Shown here: one piece after another, positions 1-11,319 of the stretch
Position numbering within the stretch: the stretch's first letter is position 1
How the letters are laid out: each line of letters starts with the position of its first letter
Program-made: the position numbers and the translations under genes
Notes under the pieces: generated by a model
What the model was told of the DNA's origin: nothing
The model's input: the letters and a program-made list of their open reading frames with translations, nothing else
Databases searched by the model: none
NCBI GenBank assembly: GCA_963514095.1
Contig: OY741266.1
Span: forward strand, 7,158,522-7,222,521
Direction of reading: 5' to 3'
DNA length: 64,000 nt
Origin: Eutrigla gurnardus
Lineage: Eukaryota > Chordata > Actinopteri > Perciformes > Triglidae

Positions 1-159
1 GGACAGCAAAAGCCCTCAAGGACTAAGAGTTATTATGATGTGATGTTTTAAATCACTGTGAATTTACATCATTGATGTCTCGCTCTTAAAGTCTTTGTGT
101 ACTAAATTAAGTTGTATGCTTAGCTGTTCGACTGTCTTTTGTGTTTGTCAGAGAATGAC

Positions 160-608
160 AAAAAGGGAGAAATGTGATGGGAATTTTTCATTTAGTAGTT
201 CATTATAGTATAATTAGTAGTTTGAGTAGTTTTAACTCATACTATTCCATGTGTCATGAGGTTACCTGTATTCTACACTTATGTCATGTCAACCACATTC
301 TGGACAAAGTTCTCCGTCTACACAAACAACGGAACAATGCTTCTCTGATGACACATCACAAACAACTGTATAAAAAGCCCTTCACAAGACTGAAGAATTG
401 GTCAGACTCTTAAGGAGTCTGCCCCTATCTGGCCAGATAGTTTGCTCTGAAGCTGTGTGGAGGGGTTTGACTTATTAGTCTGTTTACAGTCTGTCTGTAG
501 CAACTGCTAGCCTGTTTTTGGACTCTTTATAGAATAAATTACTAAAAGCTCTGTTAGGAGTTGTATTCTTATTTCTCATCAGGTGATCATAAACCGATTT
601 CCACCACA
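160..608 (+). mobile_element. 3' LTR of an LTR retrotransposon with polypurine tract
   Basis: A purine-only tract (160-172) abuts an LTR that starts TGTGATGG at 173 and ends CCACCACA at 608, so the ends are short inverted repeats beginning TG and ending CA. Inside are a TATA-like box (about 369) and an AATAAA signal (533-538), giving a normal U3-R-U5 order on the plus strand. The polypurine tract on the left makes this the downstream LTR of an element whose body lies off the window; bases 1-159 would be its non-coding tail. The superfamily cannot be told from the LTR alone. Confidence 0.75.
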
Positions 609-971
609 CTACCCACGAGATAAGGCATCAGCCACCACACAAGGTAGAGAAAGACCAAAGCAGCTGTATAGTGTCATCAAGCTGAGTCTCAGGTAGACAA
701 GACAGCTGAGACTCGACGCCAGCAAGGAACTCCAAGTTCGAGAACCCACCACTCTGCTGACCATCGCCAAGCACTGTCAGACCATCATCATGTGAAGTCC
801 CCGCACAAACCAAGGCAATGGGACCTGTACCAGGGGCGGCAGCCTCCGGAGCCACTCCTCGCCTCCCCGGGTCAGCATCCCTGCAATGATAGGACCACAA
901 CATATCAATATAACACAACCGAGTCTCTCTTCCTCGCTCAGGAGTGCAAATGACATAGATATGCTCTATCG
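609..971. other. Unassigned flank between LTR and hAT fragment
   Basis: No coding homology is convincing here. The minus strand has one long open frame but its sequence resembles no family I recognise. Confidence 0.4.
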
Positions 972-1745
972 CAGCGGTTCCCAAACTTTTTTTGCAGTGC
1001 ACCCCAATACCCCCTTCAAAAAGAAGGGGAAAAAAACGGATTGTTTTCAATTATGGCAGATGAAGCCAGAGATGGAAACACTAAGCAGTTGGCTATGTAT
1101 CCATTATGTCACTGAAGGTAGAGTAAAGGAGTGTTCGCTGGCTACTACAGAATTGAAAGAATTTCATGCAGAATGCATAACTGCTGCAATTGAAGAACAG
1201 CTGGCTCATAATGGCATTGAACACCTTAAGTGTTGCACAGGCCTATGATAGCAGTAATGAGTGGGGCAGTTGGAGGTGTCCAAGGCAGATTTAAAGTAAA
1301 TCCTCCACAGGCCATTTATGTGCACTGCTATGCACATCAACTAAACTTAGTACTGTGTCAAACCTGTCAAGCAGTACCGGAAGCCAGGGATTTATTTGAC
1401 CTGTTACAGAGTGTGTACTAATTTTTCAGTGTTTCGCTTGTAAACCATCACAAATTCAAAGACGTTCAAAATCACCTGGGGTTAAAGCCATTTGAACTTG
1501 TGCAGCTCTGAAAGACCTGCTGGTCATGCCAGTTGCGGTCTGTAAATGCCATCTTAGAGAATTTCTCTGCAGTCCTTCTGTGCCTCTCCAGTATCAACAA
1601 CTCCATGGCAGTAGGACTCCATGTCAAACTTCTCCACAGTATACCTGTTGATGATGTTCAAGACTGTTCTGTCTGTAACCGAGAACCTGCACAAAGGACC
1701 TTTAGTGTAGCAAATCAGATCCCAGAGCCATGTGCTGCTACCAGA
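972..1745 (+). pseudogene. Decayed hAT transposase fragment (ZMYM1-like/TTF type), copy 1
   Basis: The left end CAGCGGTTCCCAAACT (972) is a typical hAT terminus of the CAGTGGTTCCCAAA kind. From about 1100 the plus strand encodes pieces of the central part of a TTF/ZMYM1-like hAT transposase: TELKEFHAECITAAIEEQL, then GAVGGVQGRF and the conserved IYVHCYAHQLNLVLCQT block (about 1310-1365), then SVNAILENFSAVLLCLSSIN (from 1537). These blocks are separated by frameshifts and stops, so no functional transposase can be made. The zinc-finger N-terminus and the C-terminal dimerisation domain are absent. A second member of the broad family lies at 7130-9440. Confidence 0.8.
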
Positions 1746-3546
1746 CAAAGGCAGAAGCAGAAACGCATGAAAGTTTATGTAGTGGAATCTAGTTGTGGAG
1801 CAGTGAGCGACCTTGGTGGTGCAAAGTAGCTGAAAAGAAACCTGTTTCTACCTTGTGTGGCGGGGCGGGCGGTTAAGAGGTAGACCAGAAAACTGACCAC
1901 AAATAAACAAAAAGACTGGATAACACTGGCCGACATGCGGCAAAGGATTAAGGTATGATTACTGTACGAACACAAAAAAAACAGATTCTTGGTAGGTCTA
2001 AGCAGCCAGGGATGACAAATAATAAGAAATTAACAAAGCAAAAATGGAATAAGGAAAATAAACAGAATCAACTTCAAAAGAAACAATAATGGCAGTAACC
2101 AGTTAACAATTAAGCAATCAAAAATGACAAGTTAAGCCCCACTGAAAGCACCCACAATACTAAAAATGACACTGAAATGAATGGAGACGGTCAACAGCCA
2201 CCATGAGCAAAAACAATAGTAATGTTAGGCAAAAACACAGGTAGGCAAAGCAGCAGCGTAGGGACAGTTCGGACAGATGTAGCTGCTACGTCGCTAGCTG
2301 CCGAATACTGGCACTGAGAGATGCACCGGCACGCAGTCCCGATCCGGCCGTGCCTATGAGCTCGGGGAGGGGAGCAGACAAGTGTCTGGAGCTTAGCCTG
2401 TCAGATGAGCCAATTCCTAAAATGAAACGCAGCCAATTAGTTTCAACACCGCACCTGAGTTGGCGGCGCACGGCATAAAACGACCTACCAGCATTGATCG
2501 AGGATAGCCGCAGGTCTGAGGAAGGGAGGAGGGTCCACGACAGGCATCTAAAAGAACCATACATCTAGTTCAGATATGCTAACCGAGATTGCTGCCGGCA
2601 CAACTTCTACGGCCACCGCTAACATACCTGCTGCAGCGGACATCGGACGCACCAGAGATGACGTGTGGTTTCAGCGACTAGAGGGGGAGCCTATAGGACC
2701 CCTGCCTGTCTTTATAGATTGCCAGCCTGCAATGATTGGCTGTCAATCAGCGGGCCAATGTACGGGATCACCGACACTGGAGCAGAATAAACATGAATGT
2801 TTGTTTGAAATGTTCTTTGTTCTAAATTTGTTCTGGACACTGTATAGGTTTTACATGTTTGATTTTTGAAGCCATCCTGTGACCGCTAATAGTAGTGCAG
2901 CCTACTATAAAGACAGGAAGTAGTGTTCATTAGTTCCAAGTTCAAGGGTTTTATTATTTCATTCATTAGTTCAGTATTGCAATATGGCAGCCATGGGTTG
3001 GTTCTTCACAAACCTATTAGTAATCCATCCATCGTTAAAAGACTTGTTAGACCCATTGTCTGTAAGTGAATTTGTTCATTAGTAATGTACTGATGACAGC
3101 ATATTTCAAGAGTTGATGGTGAATTGTTTATTTTATCAGTTGATGACGTATGATTGCAGCTAAGCTAACATACTTAAGCTAGTTTGCTAACCTAAGCTAA
3201 TTTTCTATGCTAATTTTCTTTTTACATGTTAGCATACCTACCTTTATTTACTGTGATACTTTATACTTGCTGTATAGTACTTACCTTCCTGATAAATCAA
3301 ACACTTCGACTTCGTCATATCTGTAATTTCAACATGTCATTTTGTGGTTGTTTCTGTTTTACAAAATAACTATTTAAGTAAACATCAGAAACGGAATCCT
3401 GGTTCTCTTTATTCAGAGTTCAAGTTGACTTTTTATTCATTATTATTATTATTGTAGAGTTTAATGACTTGAGCTGGATTTTGTTGTTATAATTTGCATA
3501 TGCAGGGTATGACTTTTATGCCTAAAATGTTGAGAATGTTCATTAT
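1746..3546. other. AT-rich non-coding stretch, no gene recognised
   Basis: No open frame shows family homology. The minus strand has a TATA-like box (CTATAAAGACAGG, about 2715) with CCAAT-type motifs to its right (2735-2760), suggesting an old promoter or LTR U3. Around 3160-3240 there is a GCTAA-rich imperfect repeat. Confidence 0.4.
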
Positions 3547-3667
3547 TGTCATGACTGTGGGTTTTTGTTGTTTGGTTTCAAGTGTTATTTTGTAGTCCTT
3601 CTGTCTTGTGTTTAGTCTGTGTTTCTGTTCTGTCTTTGCTTGGTCGTTCTGTGTTATCCTGGATGTG

Positions 3668-4868
3668 TGTCGGGCGCTGTCGGGGGTGTGTCCGCCTGGA
3701 CTTTGAAAGTTTTGTGCACTAGCGCAGGCACTCCTCCTGTCACTCCTACCCCCGCAAGTGGGAAAGAGGGAGGAGAGAAGGCGTGAGTGGGAGACGAGGA
3801 GGAGAGAAGGCATGGAGTGGGATTAACGCAGCTGATTCAGATCTTCACCAATCAAATGAGCTCCTCTCCTCACCTTTAATGCGCCGAGGCAGGTGCAGTG
3901 CAAGTTTCGTCACTTGACAACCCAATGACAGAAGCAGCGCCGCCGCTCCCATCACGCGCTGTGCGTGCGTATAGTCATAATAATTATAATGCCGATATTA
4001 TATCACTATAGAAATTGTAGGCACATTTTAGGCATGTCTATCACAAAACAGGGTCAAGGCGCACAGCAGGAGACATAATAGTGGCGAGAACCCGGTGCCT
4101 GCAAGAGCTGGCCGGGCCATTCATCAACATCACCACCATCATCATCACCGTCTTCATCATCTGCGCTCCACAGCTGCACCGGATTCCCCATCCAACACCA
4201 GAACGGCGGGACCTCGCGGGCCGCTCAGACCAGCTGCAGCCCCAACTCTTGTTCCAGCTCGCGGCAAAGTTAGGCGTTTCTCCACGGACACGGACAACAG
4301 GCTGCGCGAGACCAGGCACGAGCGACCAAACTTTTCCCAGGATGAAACTGATGTTTTCGTCCGAGAGGTCCAAGTTTCCGCTGTGTTAATTCAGTCAGGC
4401 TGAGTTTCCGTTTCCGTTCCGATGTGACGGGACAATCTATATAGATATAAATTCATGTGTTGATTCAATTAGTTGCATTAAATAGTGTTTGTTGTGATTA
4501 TTTATTGCATTTAAATGTGCCTGGAACTGTGGAAACCTGCCTGTGAGGTCTTGGTGACGTGTGCGCACTGCGCGCCGGTGAGTCAAACTGACACTCCGCC
4601 AGCTCCTACCCTTGCGCCGAGAGTAGACCAGGTTGGAGCTGGCGGGCTTTCAGCGCAGTCTCGGCGAGGCTTTTTGCCACGAAACCTCCGCTGCGCCAAG
4701 CTGAATCTGTGATGCCTCCCCCTGCTGCGCCGCCACACCCATCTTGGCGCAGGCGATCCACCAAACTGCCAAACTGACCGTGCGCAAGGCTGCGCTGGTC
4801 GAAACTTGCATTGCGCCGGCTCCGCCACCCTGCGCCACCCTTCGCTTGCGCCACGAAACTAGGGCCCC
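3668..4868. mobile_element. GGGCCC-ended DNA transposon, longer copy
   Basis: From about 3690 this copy is closely similar to 18900-19510: the shared blocks include the GTGTGTCCGCCTGGACTTTG stretch, the GTTGATTCAATTAGTTGCATT stretch and the final GCGCCACGAAACTAGGGCCC. The right end (to about 4866) is intact, but the left GGGCCC end is missing or diverged. The middle, about 3840-4460, is absent from the shorter copy and carries the Myb/SANT remnant. Confidence 0.7.
4095..4403 (+). pseudogene. N-terminal remnant of a Myb/SANT-like transposon protein
   Basis: A 102-residue open frame with a His-rich stretch (HQHHHHHHH, residues 15-21) and Pro/Arg-rich linker ends in ERPNFSQDETDVFVREVQ (about residues 77-94), which resembles the first helix of the Myb/SANT-like domain (pattern xNFsxxExxxLlxeV) found in NAIF1-like proteins and in the accessory ORF of PIF/Harbinger transposons. 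The frame stops directly afterwards, so the domain is cut. Because it lies inside the longer GGGCCC element, it is best read as a remnant of the parent's second ORF. The start codon is uncertain. Confidence 0.5.
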
Positions 4869-5055
4869 AATTCTTTGTCTGGATTCCGGTTTGTGAATTT
4901 TGTCTTCGGTTTGGATTATCTTGTTCTTTGTTTTAGTTAGTTTTTGCATAGTGTTTTTGCCCCTGTGGTCTCCCTTTGTTTTTTGTTAGCTTATCATTTA
5001 AATAAAACCTTTTTAACTGCATTTGGGTCCATACCTCCTTATTCATCCCGTGACA

Positions 5056-5390
5056 GTATGTTGAAATAAATATGAATTAGAGATTAATATCTCAACATTT
5101 TTACCTTTTACCAGTAGTAGTTTCAGTTTTAGCAGCAGCAGTATGGCCGTGGCAGTAATAGTGGGCTAAGCAATTTGTATTGTACATTTCATACACGCAG
5201 CCGTCATTCAAGAATTTTTTTTGTGATTTGAGTAATGGGGGGCCTGTGTTCCAGTAGAGATTTATGTCTAGCAACACCCCTGGTCTGTCATCTTTTTCTT
5301 TTATTTGGATACTGCTTGTGGCTGAATTTCCAAAGGTAAGTGATCACATGGTAATAACAAGTGTTGGTGCAGAATCCTTAATCTTCATCT
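5056..5390. other. Short non-coding gap
   Basis: Lies between the LTR and the minus-strand Gypsy integrase remnant. No motif recognised; it may include the 3' end of the Gypsy element. Confidence 0.4.
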
Positions 5391-7125
5391 ACCCTGTTCA
5401 GGTTTGATTTCATAAACTGGGATGTTTTCTCTAACCTGTCGGATCACAATATGGATATTCTCCTCCCAATGATTATGGAGCTTTCCAGTGCCTCCTCTAG
5501 GGGTCAGATTTCAAACAAGGACACGGTCAACAGGATTCAAAACTAATGTTCTCACTTTGCCATTATAGTGTCTTTTACTTCTCTCTGTGGACTTTTTTTT
5601 ACATTCTCTCGTACAATGTCATTTGCATCCTGCATTTCTCCTTTCAATTTCTCCATGTATGTTCGTGGTCTGTTTTCCCTGTTTCATAAGTGATACCAAA
5701 TAGAAGGTCAATAGGTAACCTTGGAGATCTCCTGAATAACAGGTAAAAAGGAGAGAAACCTGTTACCTCACATTGTGTACAGTTATATGCATAGATCAAC
5801 TTATGCAAGGATTCTTTCCAGTTTGTCTTCTGTTTGTCAGTGAGTGTTCTTAGCATTTGTAGCAGTGTCCGGTTAAAGCGTTTGACTTGCCCATTTCCTT
5901 TGGGGTGATATGGTGTCGTTCGTGATCCAAGTACACCACAATTTATTTCAGCTGGGCAAAGAGCTGGTTCTCAAATTCACTGCCTTGATCATGGTGTATC
6001 CGTGCTGGTAGTCCAAACTTAAGGGCAAAATCATTGAATATCCGATCAGCTACTGTTTTGGCAGACTTGGAGGTGGTGGCGTAAGCCTGTGCAAAACGGG
6101 TGAAATGGTCAACGATTACCCAATATATATTTGTATCCGCCTTTACATTTGTCCAAGTGGAGAAAATCAATCGACACAAGTTCAAAGGGTTACGTTGAAC
6201 TGATACTGGTAAGTGGTGCCCATGTTACTTTACATGGTGTCTTTTGTTTCAGGTACAAGTGCTTTCCACATAATTTTCAATTTCCCATTTGCATGTAAGG
6301 TCAGAAGAATCTATCTCTGATCTGTGATGTTGTTCGATCAATGCCTTGATATCCCATCTCATCATGCAATTATTTCAGTACTGTGGTCTTATACCGCTCA
6401 GGTAATACAAGCTGTGTTTTGTTTGCTGTCCTCCTGTGGATATAATGCCATCTTCCTCAATATGAAGTTTTTCCCACTCACGCAGCAGACACTTGCTGTG
6501 CATACTGAGGTTCTTAAATTCTTGTCCCGTAGGTTTGTTGTCTTCCAGTTTGCACTGCAATACTGGAGCAATGTTTTTTTGTCATCTTGTTGTGGTTGTT
6601 TGAACTCCGTCATTGAGAATGGCTTTTGTCTCCCTTCACCACTTTCTGAACATTGTACTGGACAAACCCATGGTGAACTGGAGTCTTGAGTTTCAACAGC
6701 TTGGGTTGTCGCTGCCCAGATTCTGATGCAATTCTTCTATGCACTGTTCCATCATCTCCTCAATAATAAGAGGAATTCTTGACAGACTATCGGCATCCAC
6801 ATTTTCTTTACCAGGACAGCACCGGAATTTTAAAATTGAAGTCTGCTAGTTCTGCTACCCATCTACATCCAGTTGTGTCGAGCTTACCAATTGACAGGAC
6901 ATAGGTAAGTGGATTTTTATTCGTAAACACAGTGAAAGTTGGTGCATAATACTTTTCTGTGATTGCACACTTTAATGCAAGAAATTCCAACTTTCCCGAG
7001 ATGGTACTTCCGCTCAGCAGCAGTCAATGTACAGGAACCGTAGGCTATCACATCATCATGTCATCTTGTCGCTGATATAATACTGCTCCAAACTGGTTGT
7101 TCCCATGTTTTGTAGCGTTTCTCGC
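5390..7125 (-). pseudogene. Gypsy pol remnant: RNase H to integrase
   Basis: Reading leftwards on the minus strand, the RT tail (QFGAVLYQRQDD, about 7110-7060) leads into RNase H (LEFLALKCAITEKYYAPTF, NKNPLTYVLSIGKL, RWVAELADFNFKI; about 6990-6830). An integrase core follows with WVIVDHFTRFAQAYAT, LPARIHHDQGSEFENQLFAQL (about 6120-5945) and a C-terminal part YNCTQCEVTGFSPFYLLFRR with LPIDLLF (about 5790-5700). Frameshifts and stops separate the blocks, so it is dead. The RT N-terminus of the same kind of element lies at 9727-10014, so the hAT/LTR-like DNA between them appears to have disrupted this copy. Confidence 0.85.
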
Positions 7126-7129
7126 TACA

Positions 7130-9440
7130 AATGGTAGCACAATCTGTGTGGGTTGGCTGGACGACAATCTGAGTCTGAGCCCATTGCTAGTAGCTCCGTG
7201 GAGCCCGACCCTGGGCCTAGCACCCCCGCCTGCAGCGGCCACGGAGCGGAGGCTACCAGCGGGTCAAGTGCAGCCGCGACTGGGGAGGTATTTGGACCAC
7301 AACTACCTGTTGGATCAGTGGGTGTGAGTGATCTCGGCACGGACAAACCCACACAGATTGTGTTGAAGAAATATCCAGTCAAAATGTTTGGTTCAAAAAA
7401 ACGATAATTTTCCTCTAGCTGGTATTTGAACAGGGACTGGCTTGAGTACTCGGTGGAAAAGGACGCTGCATTTTGTTATGCCTGCAGGAAATTCAAATCT
7501 GTATCCTCTGATGCGACCTTCTCCGTTAAGGGATTTAATGATTGGAAACATGCAATTGAAAGAGGGAAGGGCTTAAATAAGCATGTAGCTTCAAAAGAAC
7601 ATTTAGCCTGTGAAGCAATGTGGAGAGATTCAGAAAAACGTAGAGAGACAGGGAAAGAGATTTTCACTCTGTTAAATTCCGAGCAACTGGCTCTCAACAG
7701 ATACTACATGTCAGCCGTAACTGATATGCTGGAGTATTTAGTGGTGAATCAATTGCTGTTACGTGGAGATAATGCTGGTTTTGCCACTGTGCTAGATTCT
7801 TGTCTCTCTTCGAGTACACAATGCGCAAAGATCCAGAACTGACAAGGATTACAAAAACAATCCCACAGAATGCACGCTATACCAGCCCACAGATACAAAA
7901 CGAGATTATCGAAATGATGAGCAAACTCGTGACAGAGGAGATAGTGAGACAAGTCGGCGATAGCTGGTATTCAATTAAAGTGGATGGCACACGGGATCCT
8001 TTAGGCATCTGTAGTTGTTCGTTTTGTTGATGAAAACTATGATGTGTGTGAACGCCTCTTGGTAATGGCCACATCTGAGAAAGGTGATGCAGAGGCTCTG
8101 ACAGGTCTCATTATTGATGAGCTCACCAGCGCCGGACTCAGCACGGACAAAATCCTGAGTCAGGTTTATGATGGTGCATCACTAATGTCTGGCAGGCATG
8201 GTGGTGTGCAGAAATTGCTCCAAAACAAGCTGCATCGTAACATACCATATATTCACTGCTTTAATCACCAACTGCATCTAGTTGTGATGCCATGTCCAGT
8301 GAAGCAGCTGTCGAGGATTTTTTTGGAGTATGCAACATGCTCTACAACTTCATCCGGAAGTCAACCGTGGCTATTCTGTACAAAGGCGAGACCCTGAAAC
8401 GTCTCTTGGACCAGAGATGGACTGGTCACTTGGCAACGGTCAAAGTTGTGGTGAAGAGTTTTCACCACATATCCACATTACTGACCGAGGTGGAAAACAC
8501 ACGAGGCCTCGGAGCAGAGGTTCGCGTCGAGGCTACGGGGCTACTTCGTGCCATTACGCAGCGCAGTTTTCTTTTCATTGCACACCTTGTTATTAAACTG
8601 TTCATGTAATCTTAGCTGTGCCAGGAGAGATGGATGCCCGTTTTGGAGAGCGCAGTAACAAGCTCATTGGCGCACTGGCTGCTGTGAACCCAGAGGCGGA
8701 GGAAAATTTCCTGGACCCATCAAAGGTAACCCCTCTCCTGGTATTAGCTGGGACTGATGTGGCTGAATCTGAATATACTGTGGCTCGTGAGTTCCTGGTG
8801 AAGAAAATGACCGACACCCCGGTTCCCCCTGAAGACGGAAAATGGACAATAGCCAACATCCTCAGCACATTCAACTGTGCATTCCAGGCTATGCCGACTG
8901 TTCTCACAGCCTACACCCTCGCCCTAACTTTAGGAGCTTCCACAGCAATGTGTGAAAACTCATTCTCCACGCTGAAAAGCATCTTCTCGGAGCATCGCTG
9001 CAGTATGCTGCACAGACGCAAGGCCCAGCTGATTCAGCTTGCTTTTGAAAAGGACCTCACTCACAAGTTTAAGTCCGAGTGGATAAATACGTTGATGAGG
9101 AGGTTCAGCTCGGAGAAACGCCGCCTCCAGCTGTACTGACAGGAGGGACTGAAGAGAGGACAGCGCTGCCTCCTCTACCGGTAGGTTCAACGTCTCTGTG
9201 CGTGTGTATGTGCGTGCATGTGTGTGTCTAATAGCAATGCTTTAAAATGCAATATTTGAGAGATGCTTCTTCTGGTGTTACATCTAATATGTTGTATAGT
9301 CAAGTGTTTTATGGATATTCATATTGCTGTTGGTTATGTTTAACGTGATGCTTACGTGCTGCGCGAATAGAGTAAAGGATTATTAAAAATATACGCACTG
9401 TAGGCTAATAATAATTGTGCCCCCCCATGCATTTCATATG
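7130..9440 (+). pseudogene. Decayed hAT transposase (TTF zinc finger / ZMYM1-like), copy 2
   Basis: Blocks in order: an Ala/Pro/Ser-rich lead with PTQIVLKKYPVK (about 7350); a TTF-type zinc-finger region with DWLEYSVEKDAAFCYACR and FNDWKHAIERGKGLNKH (7426-7620); LNRYYMSAVTDMLEYLVVNQ (about 7690-7760); a catalytic-core segment around DKILSQVYDGASLMSGRHGG (about 8140-8205) with IPYIHCFNHQLHLVV; and the C-terminal hAT dimerisation domain CENSFSTLKSIFSEHR...MLHRRKAQLIQLAFEKDL (8951-9060). The blocks occupy at least three frames (shifts near 7420, 7840, 8035, 8300, 8610), so the gene is broken. Clear terminal inverted repeats were not found. Confidence 0.88.
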
Positions 9441-9715
9441 CCCCCCTTAAGACTGAGGTCTGGCGACGGGTCTGCTGACCAGTAAGACTCGGTTGTGTGA
9501 AAGTCCAACCTCTGTTCGGGGCAGTCTCAGCCCAAGAAGATAAAATGTGACCGGCACCCGGAAACGGGGCTCGCTCTGACTGAGATCCTGCGGGAGCTCT
9601 GCCATTCCGAGCCCAGCACTGCCATACTTTACTGTGACCTGAATAAATATATCTGTGAACTGAAGAGTTCTCTGGTTTATCCTTGGGCTTCCAACAAAAG
9701 AACCGGGGGTTAATA
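9440..9715. other. LTR-like fragment between hAT and Gypsy RT
   Basis: A GC-rich stretch with a polyadenylation signal (AATAAA about 9641) and a pyrimidine-rich tail ending TTCCAACA (about 9696), the usual look of an R-U5 region on the plus strand. It interrupts the minus-strand Gypsy RT just after its CIDYREL motif. No second end was identified. Confidence 0.35.
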
Positions 9716-9726
9716 ATTCCCTGTAA

Positions 9727-10014
9727 TCAATGCACATGACGTAGGCTTTCGTCTTTCTTTCTTACACAGACAGCGACACAGACAATAGGTGAGGCACAAG
9801 GTGAGTTGGATTTCTTCACCCAACGTTGCGCGATGAGATTGTGCAGGTACTTTTTCGTCTCTTTGTACAGAGGTTTCGGTACTGACAGGTAAGTGCGTGC
9901 TACTGGTTCCATATCTTTCGGTGAGATGCTCAACTTTAGTTTCTCTATTCGTCCGAGGTCATCATCTGATTTGGAAAAAGAGGAGCACTCTACACGAAGC
10001 ATGTTATGCACCAC
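9727..10014 (-). pseudogene. Gypsy reverse transcriptase, N-terminal piece
   Basis: The minus strand reads through the spacer and first RT motif of a Gypsy element: DLGRIEKLKLSISPKDMEPV, SVPKPLYKETKKYLHNL, RWVKKSNSPCASPIVCV, KKDESLR, then CIDYREL (about 9737-9717, one frame off). After this motif homology stops and LTR-like/hAT DNA begins; the RT core is missing before RNase H resumes near 7110. Confidence 0.85.
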
Positions 10015-10067
10015 TTTTCTCTCTGGTTCTGGCAGATGGCTGTAGGAATGTAAGGATCATATTAAAA

Positions 10068-10872
10068 TATTAGTGGTGTCAAAATTAACGCATTAATCTT
10101 TGCGTTAATTATGAAATATTTAACACGTTTTTTTTAAACAAAATTAACGCAGCTGTGTTTTGTTTGCTTCCCGTGGCGGCTGACGTAAGACCTATGACGT
10201 TGTGTGCCGCAAAGCCGTTAGCCATTCGTTTTTAACTGAGTTCAGCATAAGATTTTGGCTGAGGCTCCGGCGTCAGCAGGGAGGGAGGGGGGGGGTGGGG
10301 GGATTTGTGGCGAGCGATGATCGCAGAGCAGTTTTTTTTAATTATCACGGTAATTTGTCTGCGTGAGAAACACCAGATGTGGCGTGTGCTGCTTTGTCCT
10401 CTGACAATGTAAACAGACTGGTCTGTCTCCGTAACGGGCTGAATGTAAAGGAGGACTAAGCTGAAAAGGATTTATCATTCTGACTTCACAGCAGAATATT
10501 TCCTTGTCCTTTTTTCCATATTTGCATGTTCTATTGTGGACCGTTTTGAAATGTTGTTAGTGCATATAAGAAATATGCCCTTTTTCAAGCTGACAGTCAA
10601 TTTTGACGGCCTTGATGGTTTCTTTGGAAATCTGTAGTTCACATGAGAGAATCTGTGTTTAAAGTTAAAAAAGCTGCTATTTAACAATAGTATTAAATTT
10701 AAATACTTCCTTTGTGTTGATTCTACATAAATTCCATAATTTTACATTTAAATATCCATTATAGCATACTTAAGAAGAAAGAAAGCGATTAATTGCGATT
10801 AATTATGGCAAATTGTGCGATTAATTAGTTAATTATGAATTAATTTTTTTTAATCGATTGACAGCACGATAA
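10068..10872. mobile_element. Non-autonomous DNA transposon with GTGSTGTCAA ends
   Basis: The left end reads TAGTGGTGTCAAAATTAACG (10069) and the right end, read inverted, TCGTGCTGTCAATCGATTAA (to about 10871). Both arms continue into ATTAA/CGATTAAT-rich subterminal repeats such as GCGATTAATTGCGATTAATT. The interior (10140-10780) has no transposase coding. The architecture is that of hAT-type MITEs frequent in fish; exact boundaries and target duplication are unclear. Confidence 0.65.
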
Positions 10873-11319
10873 AATATGTATATCAATGTGTATTATACAG
10901 TTTTTTTCAGTCACTAACAAGCGTTTGTCCAGTTGTCACATTTTCAAAACTCTAAACACAATTAGCACAGCATCGGTCTTTTGTGGCCATACCATTCACA
11001 CATTTCATGTCGTGTTCACACAATATGCAGTCAGTGAACACACTTCCACAATGCTTACATTTTCTTACAGTTTTTCTCAATTGTTTACACACAAATACTG
11101 GTACTTGAGACACAATGACCACAACATGTAACTCATGCACCAACACCCTGAACTAACTCTGCTAAACTGCAAGCACAATTCCTGCTTTACACTCAAATTG
11201 CAGTTCTAAAACACACTTTTTTCAAAACACTACACACAATTCTGTGCATTTGGCACAATTTTCATGAAGAAAATCTCTTGTTTTCACAAGGAACACACTG
11301 CCATTCAAAATTCTAAAGT

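Larger units (their letters stand above)
3547..5055 (+). mobile_element. Probable LTR (Gypsy-like) split by an inserted MITE
   Basis: The left boundary TGTCATGAC (3547) and right boundary CCCGTGACA (ending 5055) form TG...CA ends with inverted-repeat character. The right part has AATAAAACC (about 5001) shortly before the end, as expected for R-U5 of a plus-strand LTR. The T/G-rich arms 3547-3667 and 4869-5055 belong to the LTR; the GC-rich DNA between them is the MITE described separately. I found no convincing target-site duplication, so this is a probable call. Confidence 0.5.

Noticed and set aside
606..640. Minus-strand VADALSRG, resembling the end of Gypsy RNase H
   Set aside because: Only eight residues; the sequence to the right shows no RNase H motifs, so it is probably chance.
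4041..4389. Minus-strand and second plus-strand frames overlapping the Myb/SANT remnant
   Set aside because: Shadow frames of GC-rich DNA without motifs.
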